In this document: piece by piece, positions 1 through 4,997 of the stretch
Numbering within the stretch: position 1 is the stretch's first letter
Layout: every line of letters starts with the position of its first letter
Assembly: GCA_905370255.1 (NCBI GenBank)
Contig: CAJPKC010000115.1
Coordinates: 1-5,162, forward strand
DNA: 5,162 nucleotides
Source of the DNA: Streptococcus oralis
GTDB taxonomy: Bacteria; Bacillota; Bacilli; Lactobacillales; Streptococcaceae
Direction: 5' to 3'
Position numbers and translations under genes: made by a program
Notes under the pieces: generated by a model
What the model was told of the DNA's origin: nothing
Database searches by the model: none
Seen by the model: only the letters and a program-made list of their open reading frames with translations

Positions 1-1
1 G

Positions 2-523
2 CATGTGACTGTGGAGCTGGGGCTTCAGACTACCTACGAGGAGACATCAGACCTCATCAACCGTGCCCATTCTTATGAGCTCTATGTGGAGACGGTCCAG
101 CGAGTTCGTAGGCTGGCTCCCAAGGCGGAGATTGTCTCTCACTTGATCAATGGTCTGCCGGGCGAAACCCATGAGATGATGCTGGAGAATGTCCGTCGCT
201 GTGTGACGGACAATCACATTCAGGGAATTAAACTTCACTTGCTTCACTTGATGACTAATACCCGCATGCAGCGGGATTATCATGAGGGGCGACTGCAGCT
301 GCTCAGTCAGGAGGAGTATGTCTCCATCATCTGCGACCAACTGGAGATTATCCCCGAGCATATCGTCATCCACCGTATCACTGGCGACGCCCCGCGAGAT
401 ATGTTGATTGGCCCTATGTGGAGCCTCAATAAATGGGAAGTTCTCAATGCCATTGAGGCAGAAATGCGTCGTCGTGGCAGCAAGCAAGGCTGTAAAGCAA
501 AGGAGCAGAGATTCGTATGTTAA
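2..523 (+). CDS. mnmL: Radical SAM protein MnmL (YtqA), C-terminal part, cut by window start
   Basis: The reading frame is already open at the first bases, so the gene begins upstream and only the C-terminal part is present. The GTG at position 5 is an internal valine, not a start. The visible part has features of the YtqA/TIGR01212 radical SAM family: VELGLQT (nt 11-31), GLPGE (nt 152-166), QGIKLHLLHL (nt 221-250), and near the end TGDAP and PMWSLNKW. The CxxxCxxC iron-sulfur motif of this superfamily lies in the N-terminal part, outside the window. From family knowledge, YtqA was renamed MnmL and acts with MnmM in making mnm5s2U at the wobble position of tRNA in Bacillus subtilis and Streptococcus, in organisms lacking MnmC; its exact chemistry is not settled. 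Its last 7 nt overlap mnmM, the usual operon partner. The family call is firm; the function is taken from orthologues. Confidence 0.88.
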   Translation, partial: HVTVELGLQTTYEETSDLINRAHSYELYVETVQRVRRLAPKAEIVSHLINGLPGETHEMMLENVRRCVTDNHIQGIKLHLLHLMTNTRMQRDYHEGRLQLLSQEEYVSIICDQLEIIPEHIVIHRITGDAPRDMLIGPMWSLNKWEVLNAIEAEMRRRGSKQGCKAKEQRFVC

Positions 524-1068
524 GACCCTTACAGATGGCCCATGCCTTTTTGGCAGAAGTCGTGACCAAGGAAGATATCGTGGTGGATGCTACTATGGGC
601 AACGGACATGACACCCTCTTTCTGGCTAAGTTGGCCAAGCAGGTCTATGCTTTTGACATTCAGGAGCAGGCTGTGGAAAAGACCCGCCAGCGCTTGGCAG
701 AAGCTGGCTTGGACAATGCTCAGCTAATCTTGGCTGGCCATGAGACTCTGGACCAATACACAGACCATTTCAAGGCAGCTATTTTTAATCTTGGCTACTT
801 GCCTTCGGCGGACAAGTCTGTCATTACCCAACCCGCTACGACGCTGGAAGCTCTGGGAAAGGTCTGTCAAGGCTTAGCAAAAGGCGGCCGTGCAGCTATC
901 ATGATTTACTATGGGCATGATGGTGGAGAGGTTGAGAAAGATGCGGTGCTAGACTTCGTCAGTCAGCTGCCTCAGCAGGACTTCACCGTTGCCCTCTACA
1001 AGACCATCAATCAGATTAACAATCCACCTTTCTTGGTCATGATTGAGAAATTGAGAGAAGGAACTTGA
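517..1068 (+). CDS. mnmM: tRNA (mnm5s2U) methyltransferase MnmM (YtqB)
   Basis: This 183-residue class I SAM-dependent methyltransferase belongs to the YtqB family (Pfam rRNA_methylase, PF06962). The SAM-binding glycine motif is VDATMGNGHDT (residues 23-33). D47 in AFDIQ is the likely acidic residue that binds the ribose. NLGYLP (91-96) takes the place of the NPPY-like motif. The C-terminal QINNPPFLVMIEK (166-178) is typical of the family. From studies of the B. subtilis orthologue, MnmM methylates nm5s2U34 to mnm5s2U34 in tRNA; older annotations call it an rRNA methylase. The length is normal for a complete protein. The ATG at 517 has AAAGGAG 11 nt upstream and overlaps the end of mnmL by 7 nt, which suggests translational coupling. 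A strong terminator follows the stop codon within a few bases, so this is the last gene of its operon. Confidence 0.9.
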   Translation: MLRPLQMAHAFLAEVVTKEDIVVDATMGNGHDTLFLAKLAKQVYAFDIQEQAVEKTRQRLAEAGLDNAQLILAGHETLDQYTDHFKAAIFNLGYLPSADKSVITQPATTLEALGKVCQGLAKGGRAAIMIYYGHDGGEVEKDAVLDFVSQLPQQDFTVALYKTINQINNPPFLVMIEKLREGT

Positions 1069-1073
1069 GATAC

Positions 1074-1135
1074 AATAAGGATACAGAGAGAAAAGCCAGA
1101 CAATAGGAGCTTTCAGTACTGTATCCTTATTTTTT
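1074..1135 (+). terminator. Intrinsic terminator of the mnmL-mnmM operon
   Basis: A perfect 13-bp stem is formed by AATAAGGATACAG (1074-1086) and CTGTATCCTTATT (1119-1131). The 32-nt loop holds a smaller internal stem (AAAGC 1092-1096 with GCTTT 1109-1113). A run of six T follows directly at 1130-1135. It begins 5 nt after the mnmM stop codon. The A-rich left edge is too short to claim a second, leftward terminator. It separates the housekeeping operon from the AT-rich module downstream. Confidence 0.85.
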
Positions 1136-1197
1136 AAATTGTGAAACTCAAATAAATAGGTCTAAAAGAAGAGAATTATGATGTGTGTAAATTTAAA

Positions 1198-1230
1198 GTC
1201 TTATATTTTCTTACAAAGAAGATATAAGAC
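1198..1230. promoter_or_regulatory. Inverted repeat, probable operator for the TetR regulator
   Basis: The arms GTCTTATATTTTC (1198-1210) and GAAGATATAAGAC (1218-1230) match at 12 of 13 positions, the exception being a T:G pair, around a 7-nt centre. The repeat ends 2 nt before the TTGACA at 1233. That is a typical place for a TetR-family repressor site that controls its own operon. Binding by the adjacent regulator is inferred. The stem is AT-rich but is followed by TTTTGACATTTTTT, so a weak terminator that protects the operon from read-through is the main alternative. Confidence 0.5.
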
Positions 1231-1232
1231 TT

Positions 1233-1266
1233 TTGACATTTTTTAGTTTATATGATAAGCTATGAC
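1233..1266 (+). promoter_or_regulatory. Putative promoter of the tetR-ABC operon
   Basis: A consensus -35 box, TTGACA, lies at 1233-1238. The -10 box is less clear. TATGAT (1251-1256) is a good hexamer but only 12 nt away. GATAAG (1254-1259, 15-nt spacing) and TAAGCT (1256-1261, 17-nt spacing) are better placed but weaker. The element lies 40-70 nt upstream of the regulator's start codon and beside the inverted repeat. The location is plausible; the exact start site is not determined. Confidence 0.4.
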
Positions 1267-1307
1267 TGTAAAATCAAAAAACGTCACAGAGTTTTTAGGA
1301 GGAAGTT

Positions 1308-1904
1308 ATGGCTACTGCTTTTACTAGCGAAGAAAAAGAAGTTATTAGAAAGAAATTACATAAAGTTGCAAAGGAATGCCTTCAAAGATATGGGGTTAAG
1401 AAAACCACAGTTGACCAAATGGCAGCAATGGTAGATATTTCCAAAGGTTCTTTTTATAATTTTTATTCCTCAAAAGAAATGTTATTTTTTAAGGTCTTAG
1501 AAGAATATCAAATAGATGTTATGAATCGTCTGACAGAACAATTAGGTATGGAAACCAAGATAGATACAAATCGTCTGGTACAGTTACTTTATGATTTTTA
1601 TCAAGATTTTCGCTATTCATTTATGTATACCATATTTAAAAATCATGAAATGGAATTACTCCTAAGAAAATTGCCGAAAGAAATGATAACAAATCATCAT
1701 CTGATAGATGATAGGATGGTTAAAAAAATTGTATCCCAAATCAACATTAGAGAAAATGTATCGGTAGAAATCGTCTCTGCTTTATTTAGAACGATTGCTA
1801 TGACTATATTACACATCGAGGAAATCGGTGAAGAACAATTTGATACTACATTGAAGTTAGTCATACAAGGAATTGTTGAGCAAATTACTAAGGAGGATAG
1901 GTAA
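1308..1904 (+). CDS. TetR/AcrR-family transcriptional regulator
   Basis: This is a 198-residue regulator of usual TetR length. The N-terminal helix-turn-helix domain covers about residues 10-60 and includes the family signature TTVDQMAAMVDISKGSFYNF (33-52), followed by SSKEMLF, where canonical proteins have a Y-x-F/H-F-x-x-K-E-x-L pattern. The remaining part (about 65-198) is predicted helical and would form the ligand-binding and dimerisation domain; it is divergent, so the ligand cannot be read from it. The ATG at 1308 has a strong AGGAGG at 1297-1302 with 5-nt spacing. The stop codon overlaps the start of the ABC ATPase by 1 nt (TAATG), so the regulator is co-transcribed with the transporter it probably represses. 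The inverted repeat at 1198-1230 is the likely target. Repression and autoregulation are inferred from layout; an activator role is not excluded. Confidence 0.88.
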   Translation: MATAFTSEEKEVIRKKLHKVAKECLQRYGVKKTTVDQMAAMVDISKGSFYNFYSSKEMLFFKVLEEYQIDVMNRLTEQLGMETKIDTNRLVQLLYDFYQDFRYSFMYTIFKNHEMELLLRKLPKEMITNHHLIDDRMVKKIVSQINIRENVSVEIVSALFRTIAMTILHIEEIGEEQFDTTLKLVIQGIVEQITKEDR

Positions 1905-2857
1905 TGGTGAAAGAAGCAATTAGAACCGCAAACCTTTCTAAAAGATATGGAACAAAAAATGTTGTCAACAACTTGAATCTATCAATAAAACCTGGTGAAA
2001 TAGTAGGTTTTTTAGGACTGAATGGTGCTGGGAAAACAACGACGATGAGAATGATGCTAGGATTGATAAAATCTACATCAGGAGAATGTTATATCCAAGG
2101 AAAAAAGTTAGATCTGAGTAATTTAGAACTTCGAAATGAAATAGGTTATATTATTGAGACGCCTTATTCTTATCCAGACTTAACTGTGAGAGAAAATTTA
2201 GAAATCGTTAGTAAATTAAGAGGGGTTAATAAAGATAATATTGACTGGGCAATTGAAAAATTAAAACTAAAGCAATATGAACATAAACAGGAGAAGCATC
2301 TTTCTTTAGGAAATGTTGCGCGTTTAGGAATTGCAAAAGCGATTATTCATAAACCTAAAATTCTAATTCTTGATGAGCCAACAAATGGATTAGACCCTTT
2401 TGGAGTTATTGAAGTGAGGGAACTATTAAAGGAATTAGCAAATAATTTCGGCACAACTGTTCTTATTTCAAGTCATAATCTGGAAGAAATATCTAAAATT
2501 GCTACTAGGATAGTTATTGTACATGAGGGCAGACTTATAAGAGAAGTTGAAAGCAATGAATTAGAACAGTACTTAGAAAAGAGGTTACTAGTAACTGGAT
2601 CTAATAATAAGGCCATGAAAGAAGTATTATCTAACCATGGCTATCATGCAAACATTCAATCAGACAAAGAAAATAATATCGATTTCTTAGAACTAATTGA
2701 TAAAAAATCTGTGGAATATCCGGAAGAAATTGCTACATTGCTAGTCCATGCAGGTTATCCACCTAAAACACTGATTGTTGAAAAAGAAGATTTGGAGCAT
2801 TATTTTTTAAGAATACTGAATGACTATAGTGGAGGAATCTCGAATGAAAAAGCTTAG
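1904..2857 (+). CDS. ABC transporter ATP-binding protein, BcrA/DrrA-like
   Basis: This 317-residue cytoplasmic ATPase carries a full nucleotide-binding domain in residues 1-220. Walker A is GLNGAGKTT (38-46), Walker B is ILILDEP (153-159), the D-loop is GLDP (162-165), and the switch histidine is H191 in ISSHNL. Two motifs differ from the textbook form. The signature loop reads LSLGN (133-137) instead of LSGGQ, and the Q-loop region reads GYIIETPYSYPDLT with glutamate in place of glutamine. Both departures recur in the BcrA-type branch of ABC-2 exporters. About 95 residues follow the core domain, as in exporters of antibiotics and antimicrobial peptides. The ATG at 1904 has AAGGAGG at 1890-1896 and overlaps the regulator's stop by 1 nt. 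It overlaps the permease gene by 14 nt. It probably powers export through that permease; the substrate is unknown. Confidence 0.92.
   Translation: MVKEAIRTANLSKRYGTKNVVNNLNLSIKPGEIVGFLGLNGAGKTTTMRMMLGLIKSTSGECYIQGKKLDLSNLELRNEIGYIIETPYSYPDLTVRENLEIVSKLRGVNKDNIDWAIEKLKLKQYEHKQEKHLSLGNVARLGIAKAIIHKPKILILDEPTNGLDPFGVIEVRELLKELANNFGTTVLISSHNLEEISKIATRIVIVHEGRLIREVESNELEQYLEKRLLVTGSNNKAMKEVLSNHGYHANIQSDKENNIDFLELIDKKSVEYPEEIATLLVHAGYPPKTLIVEKEDLEHYFLRILNDYSGGISNEKA
2831..2836 (+). promoter_or_regulatory. Ribosome binding site that sets the permease start
   Basis: GGAGGA lies inside the 3' end of the ATPase gene, 7 nt before the ATG at 2844. An in-frame ATG exists 24 nt upstream at 2820, but it lacks a comparable site and would place the GGAGGA within the coding sequence. 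The 2844 start is therefore preferred. Confidence 0.75.
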
Positions 2858-3620
2858 TTCCTGTATTTTAATTGAATGGAGAAAGTTGATAAAATCAAAA
2901 CTTTCCATCGTAACTGCTTGTTCTATCTGTTTAGTTCCTTTTATTGTTGGCTTGTTTGCAACTATGATGAAATATCCAGAGAATTTCAAAAATCTTGGAT
3001 TGATTTCTGCAAAAATGGAAATGATGAGGTTAACAGACTGGTCGTCGTACTTAATGACCGTATCACAAGTCATTTCTGTTGGGGGATTGCTCATTTTTGG
3101 ATTTACAGCATCTTGGATTTTTGGTAGAGAATATTCTGATAAAACGATGATAGACCTATTAGCACTCCCGATAAGAAGAGATACAATCGTATTATCCAAG
3201 TTTATCGTTATTGCTCTATGGAGCTATATTCTATCAATTTTTGCACTTTTGTTAGGATTATTAGCTGGCAATTTGATTGGACTTGAGGGTGGGAGCTTAA
3301 TGGTGATTTTCAAAGGTATACTTACTTTTGTTTTTTGTACTACTCTTACGATCGTACTCTCTACTCCAGTGGCTTTTTTTGCTTGTTTAGGCCGGGGATA
3401 TTTGTCACCATTGGCATTTATCATTTTTACTATTATTTTTTCTCAGCTTGGTTCTGCTCTTAACTTTGGAAAATACATTCCATGGGCGATTCCTGCACTT
3501 GCAAGTGGTATTGCAGGAAAAGCACTATTGAATTTTGGGAGCATTGTCAGTTTATTTGGGGTAAGTATTCTAGGTCTTATCGCAACAATAGCTTGGTGGA
3601 GATATGCTGATTACGATTAA
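2844..3620 (+). CDS. ABC-2 type transporter permease
   Basis: This 258-residue integral membrane protein is the partner of the preceding ATPase. A short cytoplasmic N-terminus contains EWRKLIKSK (11-19). Six hydrophobic segments follow at about 21-42, 72-93, 118-141, 155-181, 187-205 and 232-251. GREYSDKT (94-101), after the second segment, is the hallmark motif of ABC-2 permeases such as those of the BcrB/NosY/LanE type, and is the probable coupling region to the ATPase. With one ATPase gene and one permease gene, the likely complex is two copies of each. The start at 2844 follows a well-spaced GGAGGA and overlaps the ATPase gene by 14 nt. An alternative ATG at 2820 would add eight residues. 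Export of a drug, antimicrobial peptide or lipid-like compound is inferred from family and from the linked TetR regulator; nothing in the sequence identifies the substrate. Confidence 0.88.
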   Translation: MKKLSSCILIEWRKLIKSKLSIVTACSICLVPFIVGLFATMMKYPENFKNLGLISAKMEMMRLTDWSSYLMTVSQVISVGGLLIFGFTASWIFGREYSDKTMIDLLALPIRRDTIVLSKFIVIALWSYILSIFALLLGLLAGNLIGLEGGSLMVIFKGILTFVFCTTLTIVLSTPVAFFACLGRGYLSPLAFIIFTIIFSQLGSALNFGKYIPWAIPALASGIAGKALLNFGSIVSLFGVSILGLIATIAWWRYADYD

Positions 3621-3652
3621 AATTAAGTGATGAAAATGCTAATAGCACAAAA

Positions 3653-3673
3653 CTAAGTCTTATTCATTTCCAT
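3653..3673 (-). other. Micro-ORF with strong Shine-Dalgarno, possibly a truncated gene start
   Basis: On the minus strand an AGGAGG (complement of 3685-3690) stands 11 nt before an ATG (3673-3671). That ATG opens only a six-codon frame, MEMNKT, before a TAG. So strong a ribosome binding site serving six codons suggests the head of a gene lost by deletion or insertion next to the ABC operon. The same GC-rich bases form the hairpin at 3683-3714, so the apparent ribosome site may be a coincidence. I cannot identify a parent gene from six residues. Confidence 0.25.
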
Positions 3674-3682
3674 TCAAAACAC

Positions 3683-3714
3683 CCCCTCCTGTTCAGATTG
3701 AAAAACAAGAGGGG
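3683..3714 (+). terminator. Hairpin after the ABC operon, possible weak terminator
   Basis: CCCCTC (3683-3688) pairs with GAGGGG (3709-3714). After one mismatch, TGTT (3690-3693) pairs with AACA (3704-3707). The hairpin lies about 60 nt after the permease stop codon, where a terminator is expected. The following bases (TTATATTA) are not a true T run, so termination may be weak or this may be another structure. No better terminator for the ABC operon is seen before 4032. Confidence 0.4.
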
Positions 3715-3721
3715 TTATATT

Positions 3722-3924
3722 ATGACAATCGAAAGTTTTGGGGGGAGAGGGGACTATGTGAATATCGTTGGCCTAAATGAAAAGATAGTTTCTAATATAC
3801 GTGATTTGGAAAAAATGACCTTGTCTTTGATAAGTTAAGTGTCAAACCGTTCTCAGATGGCAGTTTTAGAACAAGGTATAATCCCGTTGTTACAGGCATT
3901 AGTCAAGTAATCATAGCATTAACC
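3722..3924 (+). pseudogene. Possible frameshifted coding relic, unidentified
   Basis: An ATG at 3722 opens a 38-codon frame (start MTIESFGGRGDYVNIVG) that ends at a TAA at 3836-3838. A second frame is open from 3805 to 3924 and contains KPFSDGSFRTRYNPVVTG. One frameshift near 3810-3835 would join the two into a product of roughly 65-70 residues. The second frame then continues past stops at 3925, 3949, 3976 and 4027. The residue make-up is protein-like, but neither piece is long enough to exclude chance, and I do not recognise a family. No good ribosome binding site was found at the expected distance from 3722; the GAGGGG at 3709-3714 is at best a weak candidate. Confidence 0.25.
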
Positions 3925-4031
3925 TGAACGAAGTTCAGTGAATGTCTTTAGACGTCGCTGGAGGGAAATTGCATATAGCCGGTGTACAAGTTACCTGTTT
4001 TCACGGGTGGTTATGATTTCTCAAAATGAGC

Positions 4032-4065
4032 AAAAAAACAGTAAACCTTTGTGATTTACTGTTTT
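4032..4065 (-). terminator. Intrinsic terminator for the minus-strand methyltransferase gene
   Basis: AAAACAGTAAA (4035-4045) and TTTACTGTTTT (4055-4065) form a perfect 11-bp stem around a 9-nt loop. The left side is seven A (4032-4038). Read on the minus strand this becomes a T run that starts in the stem and runs on past it, which is the classic form. It lies about 95 nt beyond the methyltransferase stop codon. On the plus strand the T run is only four bases, so it could also stop rightward read-through from the ABC operon, but less well. Confidence 0.72.
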
Positions 4066-4160
4066 AAAAATTCTTTTATTCAATTAGACAAACTGAGATT
4101 TAGATTTTAACCCTTGCGGAAAATAAAACGGGCTATTATCCTGAAGTATGTTCTATAACA

Positions 4161-4925
4161 TTATAGTTTAATGCAAAGTGTAGCTATATAGTCATTTCCA
4201 TAACGTGATAATCTATGTCTTTTGTCACACGATTCATAAAAATCTATCATAGCGAGACCATTTTTGAGTTGTCCTCTAATCTGAGTTTCTAAGGTATGGC
4301 TAAATTCATATCCATATTCTGGATTTATGGTTATCTTGCCTTCCTCTTCAAGCTCTTTTGAATTAAAAGGTATTGAAAACTTTAAAAGTAATTCCTCATC
4401 AGGTTTGTCCCATACAATGTCAGCATCATACATGTATATCCAAGGGTTCATAAATCCGACCATTAACAGTCCACCCTTTTTCAATACTCGAGAGGCTTCT
4501 TTATACATGTTTTCTAAATCTTCTATATATGCATTTGAAACCGGATTAAAAATAATATCAAAAGTTTCATTTTCAAATGGAAATGGTTTTGTCATATCGC
4601 CTTGAACTGTATTGATTTTTAAGCCTTCTCTTTTAGCAACCAACTCATCTCTTTGTAATTGTGATTTAGAAAAATCCATTATGGTTACATCATAACCCTT
4701 TATAGCAAAAACTGGTCCCTGCTGTCCACCACCACAAGCTAAACCTAATATCTTTTTTCCGTTTGCTTTTTCAAACCATTCTTTCGGAACTTTTTTCCCA
4801 ACAGTTAATGCAACAGAAATTGGATTATTTCTAGCTTCTTCTAATTCTTCATGTGTCAATGGCTCAGTATAGTCATTTTTTACATTATTCCATCTATCTT
4901 CATTTAATTTTATATAATTGTTCAT
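4161..4925 (-). CDS. Class I SAM-dependent methyltransferase, substrate unknown
   Basis: This complete 254-residue enzyme has a central Rossmann-type SAM-binding domain of the Methyltransf_11/25 kind. Motif I is ILGLACGGGQQGP (59-71), in which alanine-cysteine takes the place of the usual D-x-G-C start. D84 in IMDFS is the likely ribose-binding acid. QGDMTKPFPF (108-117) and FDIIF (122-126) mark motifs II-III, and VLKKGGLLMVGF (147-158) is the post-motif strand. An N-terminal extension of about 50 residues and the C-terminal part may bind substrate. There is no signal peptide or membrane segment. The ATG at 4925 has GAGGAG (complement of 4934-4939) 8 nt upstream. The gene converges with the ABC operon and is AT-rich. 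From memory, very similar proteins are carried beside ant(6)/aadE-type aminoglycoside resistance genes in Gram-positive elements. I infer cargo status; resistance by methylation is not shown. Confidence 0.85.
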   Translation of the reverse strand: MNNYIKLNEDRWNNVKNDYTEPLTHEELEEARNNPISVALTVGKKVPKEWFEKANGKKILGLACGGGQQGPVFAIKGYDVTIMDFSKSQLQRDELVAKREGLKINTVQGDMTKPFPFENETFDIIFNPVSNAYIEDLENMYKEASRVLKKGGLLMVGFMNPWIYMYDADIVWDKPDEELLLKFSIPFNSKELEEEGKITINPEYGYEFSHTLETQIRGQLKNGLAMIDFYESCDKRHRLSRYGNDYIATLCIKL

Positions 4926-4960
4926 CTTATAATCTCCTCGTAATTTTATACTATTTCGAT

Positions 4961-4997
4961 TTAAGTTGAATGTGTTGCCATTACATTTTTCTCACCT
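4961..4997 (-). promoter_or_regulatory. Leader with start-stop and six-codon micro-ORF
   Basis: On the minus strand AGGTGAG (complement of 4991-4997) is followed by ATGTAATG. The first ATG (4986-4984) is followed directly by TAA. The second ATG (4981-4979), overlapping that stop, opens MATHST and ends at TAA (4963-4961), 35 nt before the methyltransferase ATG. Short leader ORFs with their own ribosome sites occur ahead of many Gram-positive antibiotic resistance genes, where they govern attenuation. Whether this one is translated or regulates anything is unknown; it may instead be a relic of a deleted gene. Confidence 0.35.

Larger units (their letters stand above)
3621..4160. other. Gene-free intergenic stretch with possible coding relics
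   Basis: These 540 bases carry no intact gene that I can recognise. They hold a GC-rich hairpin (3683-3714), a 38-codon plus-strand frame (3722-3838), a second open stretch in another frame (3805-3924), a further open stretch from 3923 to 4052, a small hairpin CTGAAC/GTTCAG (3924-3938), and the strong hairpin at 4032-4065. The part from about 3840 to 4000 is richer in G+C than the ABC operon beside it, which fits a patchwork origin. No tRNA, transposase end or direct-repeat pair is evident. The last 95 bases before the methyltransferase stop codon show nothing distinct. Confidence 0.6.

Noticed and set aside
47..487. A 146-codon open frame on the minus strand within mnmL
   Set aside because: It lies wholly opposite a conserved family member and its translation shows no recognisable domain or ribosome site; it is a shadow of the GC-rich gene.
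2807..3199. A 130-codon minus-strand frame opposite the permease gene
   Set aside because: It overlaps the ATPase-permease junction and the first half of the permease, where the plus-strand product has clear family motifs; no supporting start signal.
2844..3620. Lantibiotic immunity (LanE/LanG) permease identity
   Set aside because: The fold class fits, but there is no second permease, lanthionine enzyme, precursor peptide or two-component system nearby, so a specific name is not justified.
3840..4020. A possible tRNA or structured RNA in the more GC-rich part of the gap
   Set aside because: No cloverleaf, CCA end or T-loop consensus was found; only a 6-bp hairpin at 3924-3938.
4153..4166. 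Short palindrome CTATAA-CA-TTATAG at the methyltransferase stop codon
   Set aside because: Six AT-rich base pairs with a 2-nt centre in an AT-rich region are expected by chance and cannot form a stable hairpin.
4327..4605. A 92-codon plus-strand frame inside the methyltransferase gene
   Set aside because: It is the mirror of a well-conserved SAM-binding domain and is serine-rich low-complexity sequence with no domain.
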